Positions 1 to 13,800 of a stretch of 64,000 nucleotides of DNA are shown in pieces (positions within the stretch are counted from its first letter, which is position 1; each line of letters starts with the position of its first letter). The notes beneath the pieces were generated by a model, which was given only the letters and a program-made list of their open reading frames with translations, did not search any database and had not been told where the DNA came from. The stretch is from Prosapia bicincta (taxonomy: Eukaryota; Arthropoda; Insecta; Hemiptera; Cercopidae). The DNA lies in contig JBAIZL010000008.1 in the NCBI GenBank assembly GCA_036971475.1, positions 30,376,219 through 30,440,218 of the forward strand, given 5' to 3'. The position numbers were made by a program, and so were the translations under genes.

Positions 1-3000
1 CAACAAGTCAGTCAGGGCAAATGATATCCGATGTTTATCCAGCCGTTAAGCATATAGTAGGCTCGTTCTCACTGTTAGCTGGCATGGCTAACGGTTTCGA
101 AGCAACAAGTCAATCAGGGCAAATGATATCCGATGTTTATCCAGCCGTTAAGCATATAGTAGGCTCGTTCTCACTGTTAGCTGGCATGGCTAACGGTTTC
201 GAAGCAACATGTCAGTCAGGGCAAATGATCCGATGTTTATCCAGCCGTTAAGCATATAGTAGGCTAGTTCTCACTGTTAGCTGGCATGGCTAACGGTTTT
301 GAAGCAACATGTCAGTCACGGCAAATGAAATCCGATGTTTATCCAGCCGTTAAGCATATAGTAGGCTCGTTCCACTCTTAGCTGGCATGGCTAACGGCTT
401 CGAAACAACATGTCAGTCAGGGCAAATGATATCCGATGTTTATCCAGCCGTTAAGCATATAGTAGGATCGTTCCACTCTTAGCTGGCATGGCTAACGGCT
501 TCGAAACAACATGTCAGTCAGGGCAAATGATATCCGATGTTTATCCAGCCGTTAAGCATATAGTAGGCTCGTTCCACTCTTAGCTGGCATGGCTAACGGT
601 TTCGAAGCAACATGTCAGTCAGGGCAAATGATATCCGATGTTTATCCAGCCGTTAAGCATATAGTAGGCTCGTTCTCACTGTTAGCTGGCATGGCTAACG
701 GTTTCGAAGCAACATGTCAGTCAGGGCAAATGATATCCGATGTTTATCCAGCCGTTAAGCATATAGTAGGCTCGTTCTCACTGTTAGCTGGCATGGCTAA
801 CGGTTTCGAAGCAACAAGTCAGTCAGGGCAAATGATATCCGATGTTTATCCAGCCGTTAAGCATATAGTAGGCTCGTTCTCACTGTTAGCTGGCATGGCT
901 AACGGTTTCGAAGCAACATGTCAGTCAGGGCAAATGATCCGATGTTTATCCAGCCGTTAAGCATATAGTAGGCTCGTTCTCACTGTTAGCTGGCATGGCT
1001 AACGGTTTTGAAGCAACATGTCAGTCAGGGCAAATGAAATCCGATGTTTATCCAGCCGTTAAGCATATAGTAGGCTCGTTCCACTCCTAGCTGGCATGGC
1101 TAACGGCTTCGAAACAACATGTCAGTCAGGGCAAATGATATCCGATGTTTATCCAGCCGTTAAGCATATAGTAGGCTCGTTCCACTCTTAGCTGGCATGG
1201 CTAACGGCTTCGAAACAACATGTCAGTCAGGGCAAATGATATCCGATGTTTATCCAGCCGTTAAGCATATAGTAGGCTCGTTCCACTCTTAGCTGGCATG
1301 GCTAACGGCTTCGAAACAACATGTCAGTCAGGGCAAATGATATCCGATGTTTATCCAGCCGTTAAGCATATAGTAGGCTCGTTCTCACTGTTAGCTGGCA
1401 TGGCTAACGGTTTCGAAGCAACAAGTCAGTCAGGGCAAATGATATCCGATGTTTATCCAGCCGTTAAGCATATAGTAGGCTCGTTCTCACTGTTAGCTGG
1501 CATGGCTAACGGTTTCGAAGCAACATGTCAGTCAGGGCAAATGATATCCGATGTTTATCCAGTCGTTAAGCATATAGTAGGCTTGTTCTCACTGTTAGCT
1601 GGCATGGCTAACGGTTTCGAAGTAACAAGTCAGTCAGGGTAAATGATATCCGATGTTTATCCAGCCGTTAAGCATATAGTAGGCTCGTTCTCACTGTTAG
1701 CTGGCATGGCTAACGGTTTCGAAGTAACAAGTCAGTCAGGGCAAATGATATCCGATGTTTATCCAGCCGTTAAGCATATAGTAGGCTCCTTCTCACTGTT
1801 AGCTGGCATGGCTAACGGTTTCGAAGTAACAAGTCAGTCAGGGTAAATGATATCCGATGTTTATCCAGCCGTTAAGCATATAGTAGGCTCGTTCTCACTG
1901 TTAGCTGGCATGGCTAACGGTTTCGAAGTAACAAGTCAGTCAGGGTAAATGATATCCGATGTTTATCCAGCCGTTAAGCATATAGTAGGCTCGTTCTCAC
2001 TGTTAGCTGGCATGGCTAAAGGTTTCGAAGCAACATGTCGGTCAGGGCAAATGATATCCGATGTTTATCAAGCCGTTAAGCATATAGTAGCTCGTTCTCA
2101 CTGTTAGCTGGCATGGCTAACGGTTTCGAAGCGACATGTCAGTCAGGGCAAATGATATCCGATGTTTATCCAGCCGTTAAGCATATAGTAGGCTCGTTCT
2201 CACTGTTAGCTGGCATGGCTAACGGTTTCGAAGCAACATGTCAATCAGGGTAAATGATATCCGATGTTTATCCAGTCGTTAAGCATATAGTAGGCTCGTT
2301 CTCACTGTTAGCTGGCATGGCTAACGGTTTCGAAGCAACATGTCAGTCAGTCAGGGCAAATGATATCCGATGTTTATCCAGTCGTTAAGCATATAGTAGG
2401 CTCGTTCTCACTGTTAGCTGGCATGGCTAACGGCTTCGAAGCAACAAGTCAGTCAGGGCAAATGATATCCGATGTTTATCCAGCCGTTAAGCATATAGTA
2501 GGCTCGTTCTCACTGTTAGCTGGCATGGCTAACGGTTTCGAAGCAACAAGTCAATCAGGGCAAATGATATCCGATGTTTATCCAGCCGTTAAGCATATAG
2601 TAGGCTCGTTCTCACTGTTAGCTGGCATGGCTAACGGTTTCGAAGCAACATGTCAGTCAGGGCAAATGATCCGATGTTTATCCAGCCGTTAAGCATATAG
2701 TAGGCTAGTTCTCACTGTTAGCTGGCATGGCTAACGGTTTTGAAGCAACATGTCAGTCACGGCAAATGAAATCCGATGTTTATCCAGCCGTTAAGCATAT
2801 AGTAGGCTCGTTCCACTCTTAGCTGGCATGGCTAACGGCTTCGAAACAACATGTCAGTCAGGGCAAATGATATCCGATGTTTATCCAGCCGTTAAGCATA
2901 TAGTAGGCTCGTTCCACTCTTAGCTGGCATGGCTAACGGCTTCGAAACAACATGTCAGTCAGGGCAAATGATATCCGATGTTTATCCAGCCGTTAAGCAT

Positions 3001-4138
3001 ATAGTAGGCTCGTTCCACTCTTAGCTGGCATGGCTAACGGTTTCGAAGCAACATGTCAGTCAGGGCAAATGATATCCGATGTTTATCCAGCCGTTAAGCA
3101 TATAGTAGGCTCGTTCTCACTGTTAGCTGGCATGGCTAACGGTTTCGAAGCAACATGTCAGTCAGGGCAAATGATATCCGATGTTTATCCAGCCGTTAAG
3201 CATATAGTAGGCTCGTTCTCACTGTTAGCTGGCATGGCTAACGGTTTCGAAGCAACAAGTCAGTCAGGGCAAATGATATCCGATGTTTATCCAGCCGTTA
3301 AGCATATAGTAGGCTCGTTCTCACTGTTAGCTGGCATGGCTAACGGTTTCGAAGTAACAAGTCAGTCAGGGAAAATGATATCCGATGTTTATCCAGCCGT
3401 TAAGCATATAGTAGGCTCCTTCTCACTGTTAGCTGGCATGGCTAACGGTTTCGAAGTAACAAGTCAGTCAGGGAAAATGATATCCGATGTTTATCCAGCC
3501 ATTAAGCATATAGTAGGCTCCTTCTCACTGTTAGCTGGCATGGCTAACGGTTTCGAAGCAACAAGTCAGTCAGGGCAAATGATATCCGATGTTTATCCAG
3601 CCGTTAAGCATATAGTAGGCTCGTTCTCACTGTTAGCTGGCATGGCTAACGGTTTCGAAGTAACAAGTCAGTCAGGGTAAATGATATCCGATGTTTATCC
3701 AGCCGTTAAGCATATAGTAGGCTCGTTCTCACTGTTAGCTGGCATGGCTAACGGTTTCGAAGTAACAAGTCAGTCAGGGTAAATGATATCCGATGTTTAT
3801 CCAGCCGTTAAGCATATAGTAGGCTCCTTCTCACTGTTAGCTGGCATGGCTAACGGTTTCGAAGCAACAAGTCAGTCAGGGCAAATTATATCCGATGTTT
3901 ATCCAGCCGTTAAGCATATAGTAGGCTCGTTCTCACTGTTAGCTGGCATGGCTAACGGTTTCGAAGCAACATGTCAGTCGGGGCAAATGATATTCTATGC
4001 ATATCCAGCAATTAGGAATATCATTGCAACTCGTCATAAAAAAGTATGTTTCTCATGCTAGCTGATACGACTAACAATTTTAAAGCAGCATGTCAATCAG
4101 AGCAAATGGCATGCCATGTTATCCAGCCCTTAAGCATG
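1..4138. repeat. 102-bp satellite array with higher-order structure
   Basis: Head-to-tail units of 102 bp (for example 21, 123) with 100-bp and 101-bp variants: one class lacks two bases after 'aaatgat' (225, 934, 2666) and another has 'ttccactctt' for 'ttctcactgtt'. Variants recur in blocks: the 100-bp class is 709 bp apart at 225 and 934, and bases 1 to about 870 recur about 2441 bp further on, including private changes such as 'cagtcacggc'. This is a higher-order repeat made by recent block duplication. Because 102 = 3 x 34, full-length units read openly as a 34-residue repeat, but the shorter units break the frame. The last units (3990-4138) are degenerate, as at array edges. Confidence 0.95.
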
Positions 4139-4201
<63 letters not shown>

Positions 4202-4214
4202 TGCGTGTGTGTGT
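4139..4214. repeat. (GT)n microsatellite
   Basis: An almost pure GT run, with a GCGCGTGC interruption near its end, abuts the last degenerate unit of the 102-bp satellite. Confidence 0.97.
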
Positions 4215-4216
4215 TT

Positions 4217-5150
4217 CTCGCAGTTCCTCCACAGCATCCACATCAGACTGGCATAGTGAAGTTTATTTTTCTAAATAATGTATTTCCAAAAATGTCTAAT
4301 AAATTCAACACTATGTAATTAACCCTTCTTTCTAACACTACAAATGTCTTATCTAGTTTTACCCTGGCACAATAGCCCCCATTGCTTTGACGTACTACTT
4401 CCACTATCTAACCAGTGACTTATAATTAATACTCTACCTGTAAACTACTTCTCAACTTCAAACTATACAGCTCGCCACTCAAAAGGTGGTTGATTCGGTT
4501 GTTGCTTACTTGTCACCCCCCCCCCCACTGTTGCATATGCTGTTTCAAAAATTCGCACGAATGTCATTTTAAGTAATAAACATTGGGAAAGAACATAAGT
4601 CGGATATGGAAAGAACATAAGTAAGTCATATAGAGATCACATTCTCTACAAGAGATGCTGTTGGCCTTCAGATCTTGGAAATATAGCAATACGTCTTCAC
4701 ATACACTTAAAGCAGAGGGCAAATGATGAATAAATCAAACCGGTACTAACCCCACTATGTCCTGGTGATAGTACTTTTAGATTTAAAACAGATGTTAGAA
4801 GCCTGTAATTAGGAGCAATCAGGTTTTCCCCTCTGACGTAAGTTAACGTGTTCCTTTACATATCGTATAGAATGTCATGTCTAGTAATACCTTGTTTTGT
4901 TACAATGCCTAACCTAACTCACGTACACTAGTTCGTGATTTGAACACTGAATGCTATGAAAAATGACGTCGAGAAATGAGCTTTTTTCTTTTATAGCAAA
5001 GTGCACATAAGGACTTTTAAGGATATTGCGAGAATATGGTAGGGGAGAGAGTAAAACTAGTGAGATACATGGCATTGTATCATGGCCTACGTAGGAAGGG
5101 TATCATTACAGAGAAGTGTTCCTTCCTCCTGAGCCATCCACGATTGTCTT
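4217..5150. other. Unique sequence, no gene seen
   Basis: Non-repetitive AT-rich DNA between two satellites. It has a short poly-C run near 4526 but no exon-like open stretch, RNA gene or transposon signature that I can support. Confidence 0.6.
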
Positions 5151-5154
5151 AATA

Positions 5155-8100
5155 ATTTAGTTAAATATTTAATTTAGTATAAGAATGTAGTTATAGTAAA
5201 AGTATATGCTAATAACTAAAATACCGTAATATAGTTAATAGTAAAAGAATGTGATTATAACTAAAATACCGTAATAGAGTTAATAGTAAATGAATGTGAT
5301 TATAACTAAAATACCGTAATATAGTTAATAGTAAAAGAATGTGATTATAACTAAAATACCGTAATATAGTTAATAGTAAAAGTATGTGATTATAACTAAA
5401 TTACCGTAATATAGTTAATAGTAAAAGAATGTGATTATAACTAAAATACCGTAATATAGTTAATAGTAAAAGAATGTGATTATAACTAAAATAATGTAAT
5501 ATAGTTAATAGTAAAAGAATGTGATTATAACTAAAATACCTTAATATAGTTAATAGTAAAAGAATGTGATTATAACTAAAATACCGTAATATAGTTAATA
5601 GTAAAAGAATGTGATTATAACTAAAATACCGTAATATAGTTAATAGTAAACCATTGTGATTATAACTAGAATCCGTAATATAGTTAATAGTAAACCATTG
5701 TGATTATAACTAAAATACCGTAATATAGTTAATAGTAAATGAATGTGATTATAACTAAAATACCGTAATATAGTTAAAGTAAAAGAATGTGATTATAACT
5801 AAAATACCGTAATATAGTTAAAGTAAAAGAATGTGATTATAACAAAAATACCGTAATATAAGTAATAGTAAAAGAATGTGATTATAACTAAAATACCGTA
5901 ATATAGTTAATAGTAAAAGAATGTGATTATAACTGAAATACCGTAATATAGTTAAAGTAAAAGAATGTGATTATAGCGAAAATACCGTAATAGGCCTATA
6001 GCTAATAGTAAAAGAATCTGATTATAACTAAAATAACGTACTAAATTTAATAGTAAAAGAATGTGATTATAACTAAAATACCGTAATATATTTAATAGTA
6101 AAAGAATGTGATTATAACTAAAATAACGTAATATATTTAATAGTAAAAGAATGTGAGTATAACTAAAATACCGTAATATAGTTAATAGTAAAAAAATGTG
6201 ATTGTAACTAAATTACCGTAATATATTTAATAATAAAAGAATTTGATTATAACTAGAATCCGTAATACAGTTAATAGTAAACCATTGTGATTATAACTAA
6301 AATACCGTAATATAGTTAATAGTAGAAGGATTTGATTATAACTAAAATACCGTAATATAGTTAATAGTAAAAGAATGTGATTATAACTAAAATACCGTAA
6401 TATAGTGAATAGTAACAGAATGTGGTTATAACTAAAATACTGTAATATAGTTAATACAAAAAGAATGTAATTATAACTAAAATACCGTATATAGTAAATG
6501 AATGTGATTATAACTAAAATACCGTAATATAGTTAATAGTAAAAGAATGTAATTATAACTAAAATACCGTAATATAGTTAATAGTAAAAAAATGTGATTA
6601 TAACTAAAATACCGTAATATAGTTAAAGTAAAAGAATGTGATTATAACTAAAATATCGTAATATAGTTAAAGTAAAAGAATGTGTTTATAACTAAAATAC
6701 CGTAATATAAGTAATAGTAAAAGAATGTGTTTATAACTAAAATACCGTAATATAGTTATTAGTAAAAGAATGTGATAACTGAAATACCGTAATATAGTTA
6801 AAGTAAAAGAATGTGATTATAGCGAAAATACCGTAATAGGCCTATAGCTAATAGTAAAAGAATCTGATTATAACTAAAATAATGTACTAAATTTAATAGT
6901 AAAAGAATGTGATTATAACTAAAATAACGTAATATATTTAACAGTAAAAGAATGTGAGTATAACTAAAATACCGTAATATAGTTAATAGTAAAAAAATGT
7001 GATTGTAACTAAATTACCGTAATATAAGTAATAGTAAAAGAATGTGAGTATAACTAAAATATCGTAATATAGTTAAAGTAAAAGAATGTGATTATAACTA
7101 AAATACCGTAATATAAGTAATAGTAAAAGAATGTGTTTATAACTAAAATACCGTAATATAGTTATTAGTAAAAGAATGTGATAACTGAAATACCGTAATA
7201 TAGTTAAAGTAAAAGAATGTGATTATAGCGAAAATACCGTAATAGGCCTATAGCTAATAGTAAAAGAATCTGATTATAACTAAAATAACGTACTAAATTT
7301 AATAGTAAAAGAATGTGATTATAACTAAAATAACGTAATATATTTAACAGTAAAAGAATGTGAGTATAACTAAAATACCGTAATATAGTTAATAGTAAAA
7401 AAATGTGATTGTAACTAAATTACCGTAATATATTTAATAATAAAAGAATTTGATTATAACTAGAATCCGTAATACAGTTAATAGTAAACCATTGTGATTA
7501 TAACTAAAATACCGTAATATAGTTAATAGTAGAAGGATTTGATTATAACTAAAATACCGTAATATAGTTAATAGTAAAAGAATGTGATTATAACTAAAAT
7601 ACCGTAATATAGTGAATAGTAACAGAATGTGGTTATAACTAAAATACCGTAATATAGTTAATACAAAAAGAATGTAATTATAACTAAAATACCGTATATA
7701 GTAAATGAATGTGATTATAACTAAAATACCGTAATATAGTTAAAGTAAAAGAATGTGATTATAACTAAAATATCGTAATATAGTTAAAGTAAAAGAATGT
7801 GATTATAACTAAAATACCGTAATATAAGTACGAGTAAAAGAATGTGATTATAACTAAAATACCGTAATATAGTTAATAGTAAAAGAATGTGATTATAACT
7901 GAAATACCGTAATATAGTTAAAGTAAAAGAATGTGATTATAGCGAAAATACCGTAATAGGCCTATAGCTAATAGTAAAAGAATCTGATTATAACTAAAAT
8001 AACGTACTAAATTTAATAGTAAAAGAATGTGATTATAACTAAAATACCGTAATATATTTAATAGTAAAAGAATGTGATTATAACTAAAATAACGTAATAT

Positions 8101-9050
8101 ATTTAATAGTAAAAGAATGTGAGTATAACTAAAATACCGTAATATAGTTAATAGTAAAAAAATGTGATTGTAACTAAATTACCGTAATATATTTAATAAT
8201 AAAAGAATTTGATTATAACTAGAATCCGTAATACAGTTAATAGTAAAACATTGTGATTATAACTAAAATACCGTAATATAGTTAATAGTAGAAGGATTTG
8301 ATTATAACTAAAATACCGTAATATAGTTAATAGTAAAAGAATGTGATTATAACTAAAATACCGTTATATAGTGAATAGTAACAGAATGTGGTTATAACTA
8401 AAATACCGTAATATAGTTAATACAAAAAGAATGTAATTATAACTAAAATACCGTATATAGTAAATGAATGTGATTATAACTAAAATACCGTATTATAGTT
8501 AATAGTAAAAGAATGTAATTATAACTAAAATACCGTAATATAGTTAATAGTAAAAGAATGTGATTATAACTAAAATACCGTAATATAGTTAAAGTAAAAG
8601 AATGTGATTATAACTAAAATATCGTAATATAGTTAATGTAAAAGAATGTGATTATAACTAAAATACCGTAATATAAGTAATAGTAAAAGAATGTGATTAT
8701 AACTAAAATACCGTAATATAGTAAATAGTAACAGAATGTGGTTATAACTAACATACCGTAATATAGTTAATACAAAAAGAATGTAATTATAACTAAAATA
8801 CCGTATATAGTAAATGAATGAGATTATAACTAAAATACCGTAATATAGTTAATAGTAGAAGAATGTGATTATAACTAAAATACCGTAATATAGTGAATAG
8901 TAACAGAATGTGGTTATAACTAAAATACCGTAATATAGTTAATAGTAACAGAATGTGGTTATAACTAAAATACCGTAATATAGTGAATAGTAACAGAATG
9001 TGATTATAACTAAAATACCGTAATACACTTAATAGTAAAAGAATTTGATT
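5155..9050. repeat. 45-bp AT-rich satellite array
   Basis: Unit of 45 bp built on 'agttaatagtaaaagaatgt' followed by 'gattataactaaaatacc' and 'gtaatat'; for example copies begin at 5281 and 5326. Many units carry small deletions such as the missing 'tagt'. A marker unit with 'aataggcctatagctaatag' recurs at 5991, 6837, 7243 and 7957, each time followed by the same ordered variants. The array is therefore arranged in higher-order blocks of roughly 400-850 bp. About 85 units. Short open frames on the minus strand are by-products of the 45-bp (15-codon) period. Confidence 0.95.
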
Positions 9051-9054
9051 ATAC

Positions 9055-9465
9055 ATAAATATATTGTTATTATATATTACATAAAAAAGTGATATTATCC
9101 AAAATTAATTCAAAACAAAAATTAATGAATTTAATAAACAGTCAAATAAAATGAGAACATCTTGGAGCAACGTCAAACAACAGGCTGCTAAAATTTTGCA
9201 ATGAACTACAAACTACCCGGAAGAATTAAGGACGAAACCGGTTTCTGTCTAATTGCAACACCTTGAGAAGTAGTAACATTCACTTTGGAAAAAAATCCTT
9301 CCTTACTCGATATTCCACACGACGCCATTCAGAAGGTTTCATTCCTTCTCCTAACCAGTCACTTATTTATTTGTAGCTTTAATGCGATTCTCCAGTACGC
9401 TCATAGGATAGAAGAGTACTGTGAATATAGCCATGATTAAAGTAAGGGAAAAACGGCTTGGCAAA
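9055..9465. other. Unique sequence, no gene seen
   Basis: Non-satellite spacer between the 45-bp array and the 169-bp repeats. No coding or RNA signal recognised. Confidence 0.5.
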
Positions 9466-9469
9466 AGAT

Positions 9470-10030
9470 AGGGCTGATCATGGCACTACGTGTAGGGTCC
9501 CGTGCCACGAATACACTTACCCTATATTGGAACCACAAAATCAGCCTACAATCCCTTGTAAGAAGAAGGATAAAGAATGTGGACGAAATTAGGCAGGACT
9601 AGGGAAAGTGTACACTGATCCCATAGAAGTAAGATTAGAGACCAATTACGGCACCAAGTATGTAGGGACCCGTGCTACAAATATACCTACCCTATATTGG
9701 AATCACCAAAGCAGCCTACAATTGCTTGTAAAAAGAAGGATAAAGAATGTGGAGGGAATTAATCAGCCCTAAAGAAAGAATATACTGGTTCCCTGGAAGT
9801 AGGAATAGCGGGAAATTACGGCACCATGTGTGTAGGGTCCCGTGCCATAAGTAGACTTATCCTCTATTGGAATCACAAAAGCCGCTTAAAATCCCTTGTA
9901 AGAAGAAGGATAAAAAATGTGGATGGAATTAGGTAGGTTTAAGGAAAGATTATACTGATTCCCTAGATGTCGGAATAGAGGGAAATTATAGCACCACGTG
10001 CGTAGGATCCCGTACCTCAGGTAGATACCA
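9470..10030. repeat. Short tandem array of about 169-bp repeats
   Basis: Copies are marked by 'ggcacca.gtgtagggtccc' at 9482, 9650, 9820 and 9990, spaced 168-170 bp, followed in each full copy by 'cccttgtaagaagaaggata' and similar. The copies differ by about 10-20% and the fourth is partial. Related single copies occur at 41760-41905 and, reversed, at 50030-50200, so this is a dispersed family as well as a short array. Confidence 0.8.
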
Positions 10031-10306
10031 CATTCACTGATGAGGTTTTTTCCCAGTGAGGTTGTCAACCAGCGGTCGTCTTGGGTGTGCGGCAGTTGTT
10101 CGGGAACAACCAGGACAATAAATCTATCTGTTTCCACATGGTTTTGGAGATTATGGTTGATGGTATGTTTATTTGTTTGGTCAGTCTGTAGAGTGATTTA
10201 GTGCGGTATAGTTTAAAAACAGCAGTATTCCTAGTTATTGTGCTACGTGAGAAAGTGTGGGGTCAGCGTATTTTGTTCTGGGTATTAGTTACTTGTCCTA
10301 TAATAG

Positions 10307-10456
10307 ATGGATGTGGAATAAGGACCTAGTGCTGTTACAGAAGACAGTGATAGTCTTTATACAGATGATGACAACTCTATTAATGGTACGGACAATCAGG
10401 AATATGAACTTGAGGCTGAGGAGTACAATGAATTTGAAGAAAATCTTCTTGTTTGA
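10307..10456 (+). pseudogene. piggyBac-like transposase N-terminus, relic
   Basis: An ATG at 10307 starts a frame that hits a stop after four codons (10319), then reads on in the same frame to a stop at 10454. The later part is strongly acidic (includes EDSDSLYTDDDN and ELEAEEYNEFEE). Acidic N-termini with scattered Asp/Glu/Ser are usual in piggyBac-family transposases. The main support is position: the piggyBac C-terminal domain lies just downstream at 10500-10805. Seen: the acidic frame and the stop. Inferred: that it is the start of the same element with the DDE catalytic core deleted. It could instead be an unrelated acidic stretch. Confidence 0.45.
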
Positions 10457-10499
10457 ATGCCTCATTGCTAATTGAATGCTAACTGTAAACGCTCATTAT

Positions 10500-10810
10500 T
10501 TGTTCAATGAGTGTACAATGTGAAAAAACGCAAAAATGGATATGTAGACTTCTCGTATTCAATAGTGAATGATCTTGTTCCTGAGCCGACACCTACACCA
10601 CGACTTCTGCCGCGTCCTACAACACACAATCTTTCAAGAATCACTTAAAAAAGACCAAACTCAAACAGAATATTGCAAATAAAATGTCACCAGTGTGTAA
10701 AGTATAAAAAGAAGATATACACGACATATGAGTGTCTTGCTTGTCCCGAAAAGCCAGGACTTTGTGCAATTAGTTGTTTCGATGCCATACCACCGGTAAT
10801 AAAACAATTT
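10500..10810 (+). pseudogene. piggyBac transposase C-terminal cysteine-rich domain, relic
   Basis: One frame reads a Pro-rich linker (10570-10620), a stop at 10646, then a Cys-rich block from 10680 to 10790. It contains KCHQCVKYKKK, then YECLACPEKPGLCAISCF. Piggy-Bac transposases end in a zinc-binding domain with a CxxC pair followed by CxxCPxKPGLCxxxCF, and this spacing matches. In the family this domain follows the RNase H-like DDD core and binds transposon ends; the core is absent here. The Cys-rich block runs straight into the 134-bp satellite, whose units repeat its second half. The assignment of the C-terminal domain is strong; element ends (TTAA, terminal repeats) were not identified. 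Confidence 0.8.
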
Positions 10811-13800
10811 ACGTTGATGTGTTATAAATATGTTTTGTACATAAGGAGACATACACAACATATGACTGTCTTGTTTGTCCCGAAAAGCACGGACATTGAG
10901 CAATCAGTTGTTTCGATGCCATACCACCGGTAATAAAATAATTTACGTTGATGTGTTATAAATATGTTTTGTACATAAGGAGACATTCACGACATATGAG
11001 TGTCTTGTTTGTCCCGAAAAGCCAGGACTTTGTGCAATTAGTTGTTTCGATGCCATACCACCGGTAATAAAACAATTTACGTTGATGTGTTATAAATATG
11101 TTTTGTACATAAGGAGACATACACAACATATGACTGTCTTGTTTGTCCCGAAAAGCACGGACATTGAGCAATCAGTTGTTTCGATGCCATACCACCGGTA
11201 ATAAAATAATTTACGTTGATGTGTTATAAATATGTTTTGTACATAAGGAGACATACACAACATATGACTGTCTTGTTTGTCCCGAAAAACACGGACATTG
11301 AGCAATCAGTTGTTTCGATGCCATACCACCGGTAATAAAATAATTTACGTTGATGTGTTATAAATATGTTTTGTACATAAGGAGACATAAACAACATATG
11401 ACTGTCTTGTTTGTCCCGAAAAGCACGGACATTGAGCAATCAGTTGTTTCGATGCCATACCACCGCCAATAAAACAATTTACGTTGATGTGTTATAAATA
11501 TGTTTTGTACATAAGGAGACATACATAACATATGACTGTCTTGTTTGTCCCGAAAAGCACGGACATTGAGCAATCAGTTGTTTCGATGCCATACCACCGC
11601 CAATAAAACAATTTACGTTGATGTGTTATAAATATGTTTTGTACATAAGGAGACATACACAACATATGACTGTCTTGTTTGTCCCGAAAAGCACGGACAT
11701 TGAGCAATCAGTTGTTTCGATGCCATACCACCGGTAATAAAATAATTTACGTTGATGTGCTATAAATATGTTTTGTACATAAGGAGATATACACAACATA
11801 TGACTGTCTTGTTTGTCCCGAAAAGCACGGACATTGAGCAATCAGTTGTTTCGATGCCATACCACCGCCAATAAAACAATTTACGTCGATGTGTTATAAA
11901 TATGTTTTGTACATAAGGAGACATAAACAACATATGACTGTCTTGTTTGTCCCGAAAAGCACGGACATTGAGCAATCAGTTGTTTCGATGCCATACCACC
12001 GCCAATAAAACAATTTACGTTGATGTGTTATAAATATGTTTTGTACATAAGGAGACATACACAACATATGACTGTCTTGTTTGTCCCGAAAAGCACGGAC
12101 ATTGAGCAATCAGTTGTTTCGATGCCATACCACCGGTAATAAAATAACTTAAGTTGATGTGTTATAAATATGTTTTGTACATAAGGAGACATACACAACA
12201 TATGACTGTCTTGTTTGTCCCGAAAAGCACGGACATTGAGCAATCAGTTGTTTCGATGCCATACCACCCGTAATAAAACAATTTACGTTGATGTGTTATA
12301 AATATGTTTTGTACATAAGGAGACATACACAACATATGACTGTCTTGTTTGTCCCGAAAAGCACGGACATTGAGCAATCAGTTGTTTCGATGCCATACCA
12401 CCGCCAATAAAACAATTTACGTTGATGTGTTATAAATATGTTTTGTACATAAGGAGACATACACAACATATGACTGTCTTGTTTGTCCCGAAAAGCACGG
12501 ACATTGAGCAATCAGTTGTTTCGATGCCATACCACCGGTAATAAAATAACTTAAGTTGATGTGTTATAAATATGTTTTGTACATAAGGAGACATACACAA
12601 CATATGACTGTCTTGTTTGTCCCGAAAAGCACGGACATTGAGCAATCAGTTGTTTCGATGCCATACCACCGGTAATAAAATAATTTACGTTGATGTGTTA
12701 TAAATATGTTTTGTACATAAGGAGATATACACAACATATGACTGTCTTGTTTGTCCCGAAAAGCACGGACATTGAGCAATCAGTTGTTTCGATGCCATAC
12801 CACCGGTAATAAAATAATTTACGTTGATGTGTTATAAATATGTTTTGTACATAAGGAGACATACACAACATATGACTGTCTTGTTTGTCCAGAAAAGCAC
12901 GGACATTGAGCAATCAGTTGTTTCGATGCCATACCACCGGTAATAAAATAATTTACGTTGATGTGTTATAAATATGTTTTGTACATAAGGAGACATACAC
13001 AACATATGACTGTCTTGTTTGTCCAGAAAAGCACGGACATTGAGCAATCAGTTGTTTCGATGCCATACCACCGGTAATAAAATAATTTACGTTGATGTGT
13101 TATAAATATGTTTTGTACATAAGGAGACATACACAACATATGACTGTCTTGTTTGTCCCGAAAAACACGGACATTGAGCAATCAGTTGTTTCGATGCCAT
13201 ACCACCGGTAATAAAATAATTTACGTTGATGTGTTATAAATATGTTTTGTACATAAGGAGACATTCACGACATATGACTGTCTTGTTTGTCCCGAAAAAC
13301 ACGGACATTGAGCAATCAGTTGTTTCGATGCCATACCACCGGTAATAAAATAATTTACGTTGATGTGTTATAAATATGTTTTGTACATAAGGAGACATAC
13401 ACAACATATGACTGTCTTGTTTGTCCCGAAAAACACGGACATTGAGCAATCAGTTGTTTCGATGCCATACCACCGGTAATAAAATAATTTACGTTGATGT
13501 GTTATAAATATGTTTTGTACATAAGGAGACATACACAACATATGACTGTCTTGTTTGTCCCGAAAAACACGGACATTGAGCAATCAGTTGTTTCGATGCC
13601 ATACCACCGGTAATAAAATAATTTACGTTGATGTGTTATAAATATGTTTTGTACATAAGGAGACATTCACGACATATGACTGTCTTGTTTGTCCCGAAAA
13701 ACACGGACATTGAGCAATCAGTTGTTTCGATGCCATACCACCGGTAATAAAATAATTTACGTTGATGTGTTATAAATATGTTTTGTACATAAGGAGACAT

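Noticed and set aside
3030..3680. A 216-codon open frame made of 34-residue repeats
   Set aside because: It is the 102-bp satellite read through; neighbouring units with 100 or 101 bp break the frame, there is no start context or splice support, and indels occur freely.
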